Origin: Cydia pomonella
Taxonomy: Eukaryota > Arthropoda > Insecta > Lepidoptera > Tortricidae
Direction of reading: 5' to 3'
DNA: 64,000 nucleotides
Assembly (NCBI RefSeq): GCF_033807575.1
Contig: NC_084703.1
Span: 13,144,001 to 13,208,000 of the forward strand
Shown: positions 23,101 to 34,900 of the stretch, in pieces
Layout: each line of letters opens with the position of its first letter
Position numbering within the stretch: position 1 is the first letter of the stretch
Position numbers and translations under genes: made by a program
Notes under the pieces: model-generated
What the model was told of the DNA's origin: nothing
Seen by the model: the letters and a program-made list of their open reading frames with translations, nothing else
Databases searched by the model: none

Positions 23101-23500
23101 AGAACGACATAATTTTATGTCCAGCGATGAATCGATTGTTCGATATGGGACTTATTTATCTTTGAATTTCGAGTTTATTTATCAAAATGGTAGACCCAAT
23201 TACCTACTGGTAAACACCATCCATAATTATAGGATCGGCGCAAACGCGAATAACGAATTAGCGTTACCGTACCGTAATTATGTGACGGCATTTCAACCTT
23301 AGGTGACATAGGAACCTTAAGTGCAACTTGAAATGAAATTTAAAACCTCGGAAAATATTGTTAGTAAAATAAATGAACTGATATAAATACGAGTACCTAC
23401 TGTTTTAAAGGAAATGTCCATCACCTCACCATCAGTTGAGTTAGTTTGTGTGACAAATAATTTTATTTGACTAAGAGCACGAGGGGGCCTAATTTAACGT
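23101..23500 (+). other. Dynein 3' flank, likely 3' UTR
   Basis: This is non-coding, AT-rich sequence after the dynein stop. An AATAAA at 23368-23373 is a plausible polyadenylation signal. From 23500 to 24140 I see nothing recognisable. Confidence 0.4.
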
Positions 23501-24140
23501 TACGTTACCCATCCGTATGACTTGACGGACCGATGCATCCGGCCGACGCTTGCCGTAATAAGTTTTAACAAATTTAAACTTACACATAACTAAGTTAATT
23601 GTACAACTGGTGAGGCGTCCATAATAATGATTCCGACATGACACAATATTATTTCTACAATTGACGAAATATAAACATTGGACACCATTTTTATTAAAAT
23701 ACGCAATATATACCCGTCTATTATCTGATTTCACTCCAGAAAGTTCGTTGTTTTTAGAATTGTTAATTGTAGTTCATGTTTTTTTTAAATATAGATATAT
23801 AAATAATAAATGTTAAAATAACCACTTTAAATTGAGATCTTTGAGTATTTTTTAGCACCTAGTGAAGCAGTCACAACAGTAATGTCTAAATCACATAGAA
23901 TGTGTATTTGTATCCTAGATACTAAAACGACTGAATAATTTGCCAATTCACTACAATTGTCCTGCATTGTACTAACTGTAACAGACGTAATGAACACGTG
24001 TATGCCGAGGAAAATCCTTTCGCCTACCGATTTATATTGTGTCTTTTACGACATTTCAAGATCACTATTTACAAAAAAATTCGTTCCCGATGCAAACTTA
24101 CAACCCTATTTCACTAACTTAGGGAATGAATTAAAAAAAA

Positions 24141-24437
24141 CCGGCCAAGTGCGAGTCGGACTCGCGCACGAAGGGTTCCGTACCATTATTTATAAAAACC
24201 GCAAAATTATGTGTTTGTTGTATGGGAGCCCAACTTATATATTTATTTTATTCTGTTTTTAGTATTTGTTGTTACAGCGGCAACAGAAATACATCATCTG
24301 TGAAAATTTCAACTGTCTAGCTATCTCGGTTCATGAGTTACAGCCTGGTGACGGACGGACAGCGAAGTCTCAGTTATTACTCGTGTTAGTTAGTTAAAGG
24401 GTCCCGTTTGAACCTTTGGGTACGGGACCCTAAAAAC
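24141..24437 (+). repeat. Dispersed repeat (GGCCAAGTGCGAGTC family), short copy 3
   Basis: It starts CCGGCCAAGTGCGAGTCGGA followed by CTCGCGCACGAAGGGTTCCG, and ends with GGGTACGGGACCCTAAAA. At about 300 bp it is roughly half the length of copies 1, 2 and 4, and lacks their interior block. Confidence 0.65.
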
Positions 24438-24439
24438 GT

Positions 24440-25510
24440 GATATGTATCAGATTTCGTCTATTTGAATATAGAGGTAATGCCCGTTTACCAAGTTCCTAG
24501 CTTTAAAAAAACTCGTACCACATATCTATTCCCTTTTTAACGTCCTTAGGGGTTGAATTATCAAGAACGTTAAAATAACTTTTTTTTTTGTCTTACATTA
24601 TGTTTTTCTATGAAGTTTTAAAGCATTTGTAATGGATTCAAACTTTCAACCCCTAATTGACCCTTTTAGGAAAATATTTTATAAAAACGCTGAAATAGTT
24701 TTTGTTTTATTCTAATAATATTACCATATACAAAGTTTCAAGTCCCGCACTCAAAAAAATGATTGACTTCCATACAAACTTTCAACCCCTTTTTCATTAC
24801 CTTGGGGGATGAATTTTCAAAAACGCTGAAATTAGTTTTCTTCTATTTTAATAAAATACCTTTTTACAAAGTTTCAAGTTCCTAGCTCAAAATAAAACTT
24901 GAACCCCATACAAACCTTCATCCCCTTTTTAACCCCCCTTAGGGGTTGAATTTTCAAACGCTGAAATTACTTTTCTTGTGTTTTATAATATGCCTACGTG
25001 CAAAGTTTCAAATCCCGCACTCAGAGAAATATTTGATCTCCATACAATCTTTCAACCCCTTTTTCACCTCCTTAAGGGATGAATTTTTAAAAACGCTGAA
25101 ATTAGTTTTCTATTTTAATAAAATACCTTTTTTAAATGTTTCAAGTTCCTAGCTCAAAATAAAACTTGAACCCCATACAAACCCTCATCCCCTTTTTAAC
25201 CCCCCTTAGAGGTTGAATTTTCAAAAACGCTAAAATTACTTTTCTTGTGTTTTATTAATATGCCTACGTACAAAGTTCTTAATCCCGCACTCAAAAAAAT
25301 ATTTGATCTCCATAAAATCTTTCAACCCCTTTTTCACCACCTTAGGGGATAAATTTTCAAAACCGCTGAATTTCGTTTTCTTCTATTTAAATAAAATACC
25401 TTTTTATAAAGTATCAAGTTCCTAGCTTAAAATAAAACTTGAACCCCATACAAACTTTCATCCCCCTTTTAACCCCCTTAGGGGTTGGATTTCTCAAAAT
25501 CATCATTTCC
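24440..25510. repeat. Tandem array, ~270-bp unit made of two diverged half-units
   Basis: AAGTTCCTAGCTcaAAATAAAACTTG recurs near 24876, 25143 and 25416, giving a period of about 270 bp; a more diverged start lies at 24490. Within each unit the phrase CCCCTTTTTAACCCCCTTAG alternates with CCCCTTTTTCACCaCCTTAG, both followed by GGGTTGAATTTTCAAAA-type text, so each unit is two half-units of about 135 bp. The array is followed by CAGTCCAGCGGTTCTCGAG and then an ATAGAT-type tail, as at the 3' end of a retroposon. Confidence 0.75.
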
Positions 25511-25763
25511 TAAACCTTCTGGCGTCTAATACAAACATTTCAATGCCAAAATTAGCTAAATCAGTCCAGCGGTTCTCGAGTTTATGCGTGACTAACAAAC
25601 GTATTTGATTTTTATTTATATAGATAGATAATTCAACCTATATATGTCCACTGCTGGGCATAGGCCTCCTCTCATGCGAGAGAGCTTGGGCTATAGTCCC
25701 CACGCTAGCCCAATGTAGATTGGGGACTTCACATACACCTTTGAATTTCTTCGCAGATGTGTA

Positions 25764-27884
25764 TAGTCGTTAGATTTGTATAGTTTCTATTTTTCTCCGT
25801 GAGCTTATACGGATTATCGTCTTATCTATTGTTTAAAAACCGCAAAGGCGCGTGCCACTATGAAAAAATGGTGAGGCCGCATAGGTAGCGTTTATTGAAT
25901 TACTACTCTATTGAGTACGGAATAAGATTCATTATGAACTAATACAGAATTCTAACAGAATAGCTGTCTGATCTCTATTGGTGCGTCTAAGGTAGGCGAC
26001 TAAACGCTCTCAAACCAGCTTAACTTGTGACACTGCGATCCGAAACAAAGATACGTATTCGAAGACCTCGCTTGCACTGGTAATGCGAGCGCACGGCTAG
26101 CTAGCGCCAAGGAAACAATGTTATGTTTCTCGAAGAGCAGGTAAAAAACAGGGCCGGATTTTCACACAAATATATTTGGGTGGTTTTACGTTCTTTAATT
26201 TAAAGAGATAAAACATAACACTATTTAAATAGTAGGTACACATCTAACAGAATGGGTTTGTGTAATTACAATAATAACGAAATATACTCATTTTTATAAT
26301 CAACAGTTTAAACAGTTGTTTGCTAATTTTAAACTTTAAACAGGCTAATTTTAAATAAACAATAAAACAATGGTAAAATAGTAATCAATATGTATATACA
26401 TTTAACAATCCCGTACTACTAATGTTAAAATAGACCTATATGTTATAATTATTTTTACACTAAAATAAAGATATTATTTACAATAGAGTACACATTTAGT
26501 AAAACATTTATACAAATTTATATTATGAGTCATCAAAAAAATAAGTAACATATACATAATAGTGTATGCATAAAATAAATAAATATAAAACAAAATATGC
26601 ATATCGTTTAGAGTCAAATCACGCTAACTCTTCCAAGCAAACCATACAAACAGTGTCAGTTTGTTAGAAGTCTAAAGAGTTAGCGTTATTCGACAGTAGG
26701 TAAAATCACAGAAAACAATGTTAAAATAGTTTTAAATATATACCTATATATTATAATACATTAAAATAAAGATATAATTTTATAATAGACTACAACATTT
26801 AGTAAAACATTTACTTATAGAAATTTATATATATATTTTTTTTAAGACTGTACTAACAAAATAAGATCATTGTTATCTTGAATGAATAAATTAACATTAT
26901 TATTAGTCAACAAAAATAAAGTTATATATAGCTACACAATATTGTACGTATGATATAAATAAATATAAAACAAAATTTTCACTCTGTTAGATGTGTACCT
27001 ACTATTTAAATAGTGTTATGTTTTATCTTTTTAAATTAAAGAACGTAAAACCACCCAAATATATTTGTGTGAAAATCCGGCCCTGTTTTTTACCTGCTCT
27101 TCGAGAAACATAACATTGCTTCCTTGGCGCTAGCTAGCCGTGCGCTCGCATTACCAGTGCAAGCGAGGTCTTCGAATACGTATCTTTGTTTCGGATCGCA
27201 GTGTCACAAGTTAAGCTGGTTTGAGAGCGTTTAGTCGCCTACCTTAGACGCACCAATAGAGATCAGACAGCTATTCTGTTAGAATTCTGTATTAGTTCAT
27301 AATGAATTTTATTCCGTGCTCAATAGAGTAGTAATTCAATATACGCTACCTATGCGGCCTCACCATTTTTTCATAGTGGCACGCGCCTTTGCGGTTTTTA
27401 AATAATAGATAAGACGATAATCCGTAGAAGCTCACGGAGAAAAATAGAAACTATAGCTGGCCCTCAAAGGCTTATCCATTGTCTATTGTTAACTAAAACG
27501 GCGCGTGCCACTACCTGCAAAAAAAGGGCCCGGTCACTTTAACCGGTTATTTAATTACAACTCTTATGGTAATTGAAATAAGATTGAAAATGAACAAATG
27601 GAAAAATAATTTGCGAGTTGTGTGGTCCCTATCCCTATACGGTTTCTGAGTGTCGGCGAGTCGAACGCTACCGAATCAGCCTAAAATGTGTCCTCGATAT
27701 GCGTAACAAAGGCGCGTTATCAGAGAGCATACCTATACTGGTTTTTTGAGCGTTAGACTAGCCCGCGCTCAGGTGCCAATTAGAATTATACGACCCTTTT
27801 TTTTGCAGGTAGTGGCACGCGCCGTTTTAGTTAACAATAGACAATGGATTAGCCGTTGGGGGCCAGCTACAAATCTAACGACTA
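25764..27884. mobile_element. TA-flanked MITE B, interrupted by foldback element A
   Basis: The ends are TAGTCGTTAGATTTGTAGCT (left arm, split after 16 bp) and AGCTACAAATCTAACGACTA on the right. TA is duplicated at 25762-25763 and 27885-27886. The inner arms continue with TCCATTGTCTATTGTTAACT and GGCGCGTGCCACTACCTGCA on both sides. Without the nested foldback element it is about 0.45 kb. Its arms share order and wording with family A (CTATTGTT, GGCGCGTGCCACTA, AATAAGATT...ATGAAC), so A and B look related. Confidence 0.85.
25781..27453. mobile_element. Foldback transposon A, copy 1 (1673 bp, 471-bp arms)
   Basis: The terminal inverted repeats run 25781-26251 and 26983-27453, with equal length and only scattered mismatches. 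The ends are TAGTTTCTATTTTTCTCCGT, and TA is duplicated at 25779-25780 and 27454-27455. The 730-bp centre is AT-rich, has no ORF, and contains two diverged direct copies of one segment (about 26420-26600 and 26720-26970) around a small hairpin with CTAACTC...GAGTTAGCG (26620-26690). There is no transposase, so mobilisation in trans is inferred. Confidence 0.9.
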
Positions 27885-28267
27885 TACAGGTTTCCTCACG
27901 ATGTTTTCCTTCACCCAAAAGCTAGCGACAAATGATATTTCGTACGTAAGTTTCGAAAAACTCATTGGTACGAGCTGGGATTTGAACCCGCGACCTCCGG
28001 ATTGAAAGTCGGACGTCATATTCACTCAGCCACCACCGCACTAACAAACTGAATATAACATGTTTTATAGGTATATATGACTATATTCTGCTACGGTTGG
28101 TGTGGTAGGCAAACATATCCGATAGTTATTATATAGGAACAATTCATACTAATAGTAATTTTGAAACGGATTTATTTAAACTGGTTAAAACTTCTTATTT
28201 CAAACTAAGTCAGAAAACAAAAGTTACGATGTTATGTAGAACATGAAATAGTTATTTGTTTTACAAG

Positions 28268-28421
28268 GAGGCAAAGTTGTTTAACCGCTCGTGCTAATAT
28301 TGATACCTGAGCAAGCGAAAGATTCCAAAATTGAACCACGAGCGTTGCGAGTGGTTCGAGAAGTGGAATCTAGAGCGTTGCGAGGGTTTCAATGCACGAG
28401 GGTTAAACAAACTTTGCCTCC
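28268..28421. mobile_element. MITE with GGAGGCAAAGTTGTTTAACC ends
   Basis: The left terminus GGAGGCAAAGTTGTTTAACC is mirrored by GGTTAAACAAACTTTGCCTC at the right. The interior has repeated GAGCGTTGCGAG words. It is about 154 bp with no coding content. Confidence 0.65.
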
Positions 28422-28429
28422 GAGTGAAA

Positions 28430-30162
28430 CACATTTTTCACCACACCAACGCGAGGAAAATAATAATTATGCAAAACCAAAAAAAAAAAAAACAAACCAA
28501 ATCAAATCCAATGAACTTAATTCAATATTTATCATCCAAAATCATCATTTAAAAATCAATTCTACCAGCTAACATAAGGAAACGACTCAAAATTTGCATC
28601 TGATTACTTTGCCTCACATGTGGATAAAACGCAACTTTCTCATTCGTTTTTGAACAACCAAGAGGGCCTTTATCAGTTGGTGTGGTGAAAAGGAAATTAA
28701 TCATAGGCAAGCCTAATGTGGAGGCGATACATATCGCGATCTGTATAAATTACTATTTGGAGCCTAATCTTCATACAGTGACAAATGTTCCAATAGCACG
28801 AGCAGTAGGGCTAAGATGGTCGGCTCTTTATCATTTGTCAGCATGCCTGTCACGTTCTAACAAGTATGTTAGCGCGAAAGTGACGGGCATAGTGACAAGG
28901 GATAAAAATAGAACCATAGTGCCACCGCTGCAATTTTTACGTGTATTACAATTCTGTAAAATTTTAAACTTTGTAAATAATTGTCATTCAATACTTCCAT
29001 CATTTATGTACTTATAGGAATTTAAGTTTCATAGGCATTGCAGGCAGAGGGCATTGTGTAATGAAATAAAATTCATGTATCAATAAAATCAATATACAAT
29101 TTTAGGTTGATACATCAACTAGAACAAGCAGTTAATACCATTAAACGTTGGTATTACTGTAGTATTGTTTACGGAATTGTAAAACTATCCAATCGGAATG
29201 ACTTGACTAACATTAGTCACGAGACTGTATGAAGGTTGGACTCGGGCGTTAAGTCTTCATTACAAACAGCGTGGTCTAATTTTACAATAGATAACTCCAC
29301 ACAGACTTAAACAACATAAATTACATATGTATTACTATTTTATTTAACGCGTGAAAGTGAATGAATATCACAGTACTTATTTCTGCTAATATCATTTACA
29401 TAGGGTGGCAAAATTTAGCAGTTGAATTAAATTGATAATATTTAGCCCTAATTATTAGAAAAATAAAAACCTAGACCAGAATTTACCACTAACTAACCTT
29501 TTGCTAATTACTCCTTTATTCAAATGTTTTCCTAGACTTGATACAAATTGAAATCGTCCCTCGTTTGTTTGCACTCTCGTAATCACAAAGCATGCAAATT
29601 ATTTTGATTATCAAATAAGCTTATATGATTTTCTTAAAAATCAACTAATACCTACATGAATTTCTGGTTACAATCAATTATTATTACAAAATACCTGCTT
29701 TTTACATAGTTTATACATTTGATTGGTCAAAATGAACATTGATGTAACTACGTGGAATACGTCCGTCATGCGATCGATATCTATCTAAAAATGCGCCGGC
29801 GATACATACGTATACGTACTAACGTTTGCGGGGTGAGGACCCGGCGCCGGCCGCTCCCTCCGCCCACTTACACATGTATACACTTCACCATCTAGGACCT
29901 CGTCACTCTAACATTTCTTTAGACAAAACAATACTTGCCAAGCTTTTTCAAGCATCATTTTTATGCGACGTAAATATGCAAAGAGGATGCTGGTTCCCTT
30001 TTTACAAGACTATCATTATTTATTGATCCTTCTCAATAATACGTTCTACAAAATAAATTCGATTAATTTTAAATTGCATTAATCCGGAGTACGAAAACTC
30101 CGTAGAACCTAAGATTTAAAAATAACGGGGAGAAGATTTTATGAGAATACCTTTATTGTTAA
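28430..30162. other. Intergenic stretch between dynein and WAC
   Basis: Nothing gene-like is visible. At 28795-28890 there is a fragment (CAGTAGGGCTAAGATGGTCG, then CACGTTCTAACAAGTATGTT) that recurs in weaker form at 53553-53625. A short GC-rich patch lies at 29790-29870 (CCGGCGCCGGCCGC), with no associated ORF I can support. Confidence 0.4.
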
Positions 30163-30168
30163 TAGCAG

Positions 30169-30585
30169 TAAAGAGAATTTGAAATAGAGGTGGATTGTCA
30201 AAGAAAATTATGTAGCCACAGTAAATTTACTGCCATCTTTAGACACATGATTAAAACTTTTAAAATGCCATTTGATTTCGATCCTTATCCGCTCACTAAT
30301 GTGTTAAATTTGTTTAATATCAAAAAGTGGCGCGATCTTACCGGGCATAGGCCAAAGGTTATGGCGCCATCGCTCGAATCGATGCCGTCATACCTTTGGC
30401 CTTTGATCTATTAGATGACGCCATTTTTTGATATTTAACAAATTTAACACATATCGGTGAGAGAATAAGGATCAAAGTCAGATGGCGTTCTTATTTTTAA
30501 TCATGTGTCTAAAAAATGACAGTAAATTTACTGTGGTTACAAAGTTTTTTTTTGACAATCCACCTCTATTTCAAATTCTCTTTGA
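30169..30585. mobile_element. Palindromic MITE with ~190-bp arms
   Basis: The ends are TAAAGAGAATTTGAAATAGA and its reverse complement TCTATTTCAAATTCTCTTTGA. The arms pair almost to the centre through CACAGTAAATTTACTG and TTAAATTTGTTTAATATC. TAGCAG occurs immediately outside both ends (30163-30168 and 30586-30591) and may be the target duplication. No coding content. From 30592 to 31978 I see only non-coding sequence, including the probable WAC 3' UTR. Confidence 0.75.
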
Positions 30586-31879
30586 TAGCAGTCAGTATTG
30601 CTTGTCGACTAGTAACTGTTCTGCATTTTTCGTAGCGTACTGGCTTAAGCAGTCTAGTAAATGAAAAACGAAGGTTCTACAAGTATCTGCTCCGAAGTAC
30701 TTTTTATTATATCAATATTTACAGTAATTCATTAAATTTCAACTACGGCATAAGGAAATTTATAGTAAGTTGGAACACAAATTATGTGTAGAAAATATCG
30801 ATTTTCATTCCACGGCTCGTGCACTTTATTAACTTTGGTGTCAATGGATTAGCCCTTAACTGAACACGTATTGCTTACAATATTGCCGATAGTAAACAGA
30901 AAGCGTAGAGGGCCTCACACACAGAGCTCACGGTCCCCTCGATATACGCCGGGGCCCCATCTCACATATGCCTCTAAACGGTGTCCGCGATCAATTGTTA
31001 CATTTTACATAACCGTTCTCTGGTCACTACACCTAACGCGCTGTTCTCGCGATAGTTCCATCCGGCGCGGCGCCTGGCCCCAGCCCTGAGCTCATAACAT
31101 TTTATGAATTATACTCATTTTTGAGATATATTTTGGTAAGTAAATAGGCTTTTCACTGTCAAAGGAACTTTCGCGGGGACAGTCGGAACTATAGAAAAAT
31201 AATAAATTTCCTATGAAACAATTATTTCAATAATTTATTATTTTACAATAAACACTTCTTATAAAATCACTGTATCCTTACATATGACCGAAATTATCAT
31301 TTAATAATAAAATATTACAAAAGTGACCCAACTGAAAAAGTCATGAAAAGAATTATCTACGTGTATTCAAAATCTAAATATAAAAATGCCAAGTCATAGA
31401 AACATACATTGAGAGCCGCCAGGCAACTGAACTGAATGAGACTGAATAGACATAGTTTGGATCTCCTTATACAACAATATGACCACAAAAAGTCACATAT
31501 ATTTTACTAAAAGTGAGAACCAAATTAATTTTAGAAGTAGCCTGGTGATTCTCAATGCAATTAAAAATATACTAAATAAAAATAAGTGTGAAGTGCAGAG
31601 TCAGTCTAAATAGTGAATGGAGCGCGGCGCGAGAGCTCCCTCACTCACTTCAACGTACTATAGACTTACCTACCATTTATTTCATTCAATAATAATAATC
31701 ATTTACATGTCATAGAATTGTAAAGTAGTTCAAACCCAAATTGACCAATCGTGCATTTTCACGAGAACAATTGCTTAGAATTTAACACCAAATCACACAA
31801 CACATTTAACAGTAATCATTCGATCTAAATTACATAGAAAGAGAACGGAATGAACAATGTTTAGCATTGACAGGTAAAT

Positions 31880-31978
31880 GAAAAGGTCCTCACGTCACGT
31901 GGGCGCGGAGGGCGCTAGCCGGGGGCGGGGCGCGGGCGCGGACGCGGGCGCGGCGGGCTCGGCGCCCCGCGCACGCCC
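31880..31978 (-). other. GC-rich start of the WAC 3' UTR
   Basis: Immediately after the WAC stop the sequence is almost entirely G and C (GGGGCGGGGCGCGGGCGCGG type), in sharp contrast to the AT-rich surroundings. It is non-coding. It probably belongs to the transcript, and could form stable secondary structure. Confidence 0.5.
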
Positions 31979-34900
31979 CTAGTCCTCAGACGACGACATG
32001 AACGAGTTCTGCGACTTCAGCTCCTCCAGCCGCGAGATCTGCTGCCGCAGGTACATTATCCTGTACACCACGTACACATAATAAGTGACAGACTGTCATG
32101 TTAACTGTAAGCTTCAAACATGCTAGTTTTACCTTAAGTTCAACTTCGACAAACGCTACACTATATGCAAACGGACTTACTTCTGTTCTTGTAAGGTGGC
32201 TTGTATCTCGGTGTGGCGTACGAGTGAGCGCGAGCACTTCAGCTCTGCGGACACGCGCGTGCACTGTAGACACCCCAGTTGATAGGCTTCTTCAGTGTAT
32301 TTATTTGCCTGTAAACAAGTAGTATAATTTGTTTTATTATTATTCGGGCAGTTGAATATTAAACAGAAACTTTCATTGGGCATATAAATACTTACTACTT
32401 GTTTACTTTGAGATTGTCGTTAGACGCGAATACGCGGCTAGATTGTGAAAAATTATACTTTACAAAAAAGAGTAAAAATCAGTGTCACATTAATAAAATA
32501 GGTACAATTATTGTTTATTTGTATGAACCATAGAGGAAAAATTTGACAGAGGCCGCGCAACTGACGACCAGCTGTGACACTGCAATGGAGGAAGGATTCA
32601 AATGCATGTTACGAATGTATACCTAGCGGATTGAGTACATTTTCTCTAGTTTGGTACGAACACCTTTCTAGCTCGAGGATAAGGTTCAATTTAGTATGAC
32701 AAAAAAAGTGAGAGCGCCCTCCATTTTAAGTACAACCAAAGTAGCTAAATAGTTCGGTATAGTTTCTATTTTTCTCCGTGAGCTTCTACGGATTATCGTC
32801 TTATCTATTGTTTAAAAACCGCAAAGGCGCGTGCCACTATGAAAAAATGGTCAAGGCGCATAGGTAGCGTTTATTGAATTACTACTCTATTGAGCACGGA
32901 ATAAGATTCATTATGAACTAATACAGAATTCTAACAGAATAGCTGTCTGATCTCTATTGGTGCGTCTAAGGTAGGCGACTAAACGCTCTCAAACCAGCTT
33001 AACTTGTGACACTGCGATCCGAAACAAAGATACGTATTCGAAGACCTCGCTTGCACTGGTAATGCGAGCGCTCGGCTAGCTAGCGCCAAGGAAGCAATGT
33101 TATGTTTCTCGAGGAGCAGGTAAAAAACAGGGCCGGATTTTCACACAAATATATTTGGGTGGTTTTACGAAATAACGCTAACTCTTCAGACTTCTAACAA
33201 ACTGACACTGTTTGTATGGTTTACTTGAAAGAGTTAGCGTGATTTGACTCTAAACGATATGCATATTTTGTTTTATATTTATTTATTTTATGCATACACT
33301 TTTATGTATATGTTACTTATTTTTTTGTTGACTCATTATATAAATTTGTATAAATGTTTTACTAAATGTGTACTCTATTGTAAATAATATCTTTATTTTA
33401 GTGTACATAATTATAACATATAGGTCTATTTTAACATTAGTAGTACGGGATTGTTAAATGGATATACATATTTATTACTATTTTACCATTGTTTTATTGT
33501 TTATTTAAAATTAGCCTGTTTAAAGTTTAAAATTAGCAAACAACTGTTTAAACAGTTGATTATAAAAATGAGTATATCTCGTTATTATTGTAATTACACA
33601 AACCCATTCTGTTAGATGTGTACCTACTATTTAAATAGTGTTATGTTTTATCTCTTTAAATTAATTGTGTGAAAATCCGGCCCTGTTTTTTACCTGCTCC
33701 TCGAGAAACATAACTTTGCTTCCTTGGCGCTAGCTAGCCGTGCGCTCGCATTACCATTGCAAGCGAGGTCTTCGAATACGTATCTTTGTTTCGGATCGCA
33801 GTGTCACAAGTTAAGCTGGTTTGAGAGCGTTTAATCGCCTACCTTAGACGCACCAATAGAGATCAGACAGCTATTCTGTTAGAATTCTGTATTAGTTCAT
33901 AATGCATCTTATTCCGTGCTCAATAGAGTAGTAATTCAATAAACGCTACCTATGCGGCTTGACCATTTTTTCATAGTGGCACGCGCCTTTGCGGTTTCTA
34001 AACAATAGATAAGACGATAATCCGTAGAAGCTCACGGAGAAAAATAGAAACTATACACCATATATTTAGTATGGTGTACCGAACTATTTAGACACTTTGA
34101 CCGCTACTAAGTATTTGACGCTGACTGTACAACTTTATGGATTATTATCGTATTTTACGAAAGATAATGTGATAATTGATGAACTTATGTATGAAAATTT
34201 ATGGATAATGGCTCTGCTAGAATGGAGATATTGCTTTTGATTATGCTGATTGGAATATCAATGACAACGACAATGCAATATTTAGGTACCATCAAGCTGA
34301 TCTTATGGCCTTATATTATAGGAACTGTGTGATAAAACAACGCAATCTGACTGAGAATTGCTTTGTTAGAATTGTCTCGGTGAGTATTAGTTGCCTGTTG
34401 AAACAAAACATACCGTAAAGGATTGTATCAAAAATTATATTTTGAATAAACAAAAATTAGATTATCGATGTACGACTGTCATCTTGGTTAGACCCGCGAG
34501 AATTGCGACGTTTTATATTACGGCAGTAATTTGCAGCTGATGAGTGACTACTCCTACAAGTAGCTTTTTACAAACAAACAAGTATCTCCATTTAAGACAA
34601 AATGTTGAAATACAATGTAAATAAATACATCTTTTCATTGAATGTTTTTGTTTTCTTTGATGGTTGTAAAAATAAAAATAAATAATATTAATTTTTTTTT
34701 TAATTTTACAGTTCGTTTAGTACGTCGTCCGGTTAGCTCGACAATATCAGCAGGCCCTCGGGCTTCGTTATAACTGTATGGATTCTACTGTATTTGCATA
34801 TTCTGTTAAAGGAAAATTAAAAAGCTAAGGGGTTAAAATTCCCGACCGAGGAGGTGAAAAAGTCCTGCGTATTTTTGAGGCACGTTGCTGCTTCGTAAAA

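Larger units (their letters stand above)
25632..28043 (-). mobile_element. tRNA-derived SINE (second family), split by nested insertions
   Basis: On the minus strand the head at about 28043-27965 has GGTGGCTGAGTG and a B box, GGTCGCGGGTTCAAATCCC. The body continues GGTGAAGGAAAACATCGTGA to 27887, and resumes after the insertion at 25761 down to about 25632 (CATAGGCCTCCTCTCATGCG on the plus strand). The two halves rejoin exactly at a TA. The original SINE was about 290 bp. The insertion is 25764-27884. Confidence 0.82.

Noticed and set aside
24440..25510. CRISPR-like array
   Set aside because: The repeats are long (~135/270 bp), diverged and contiguous, without unique spacers, and the genome is clearly animal.
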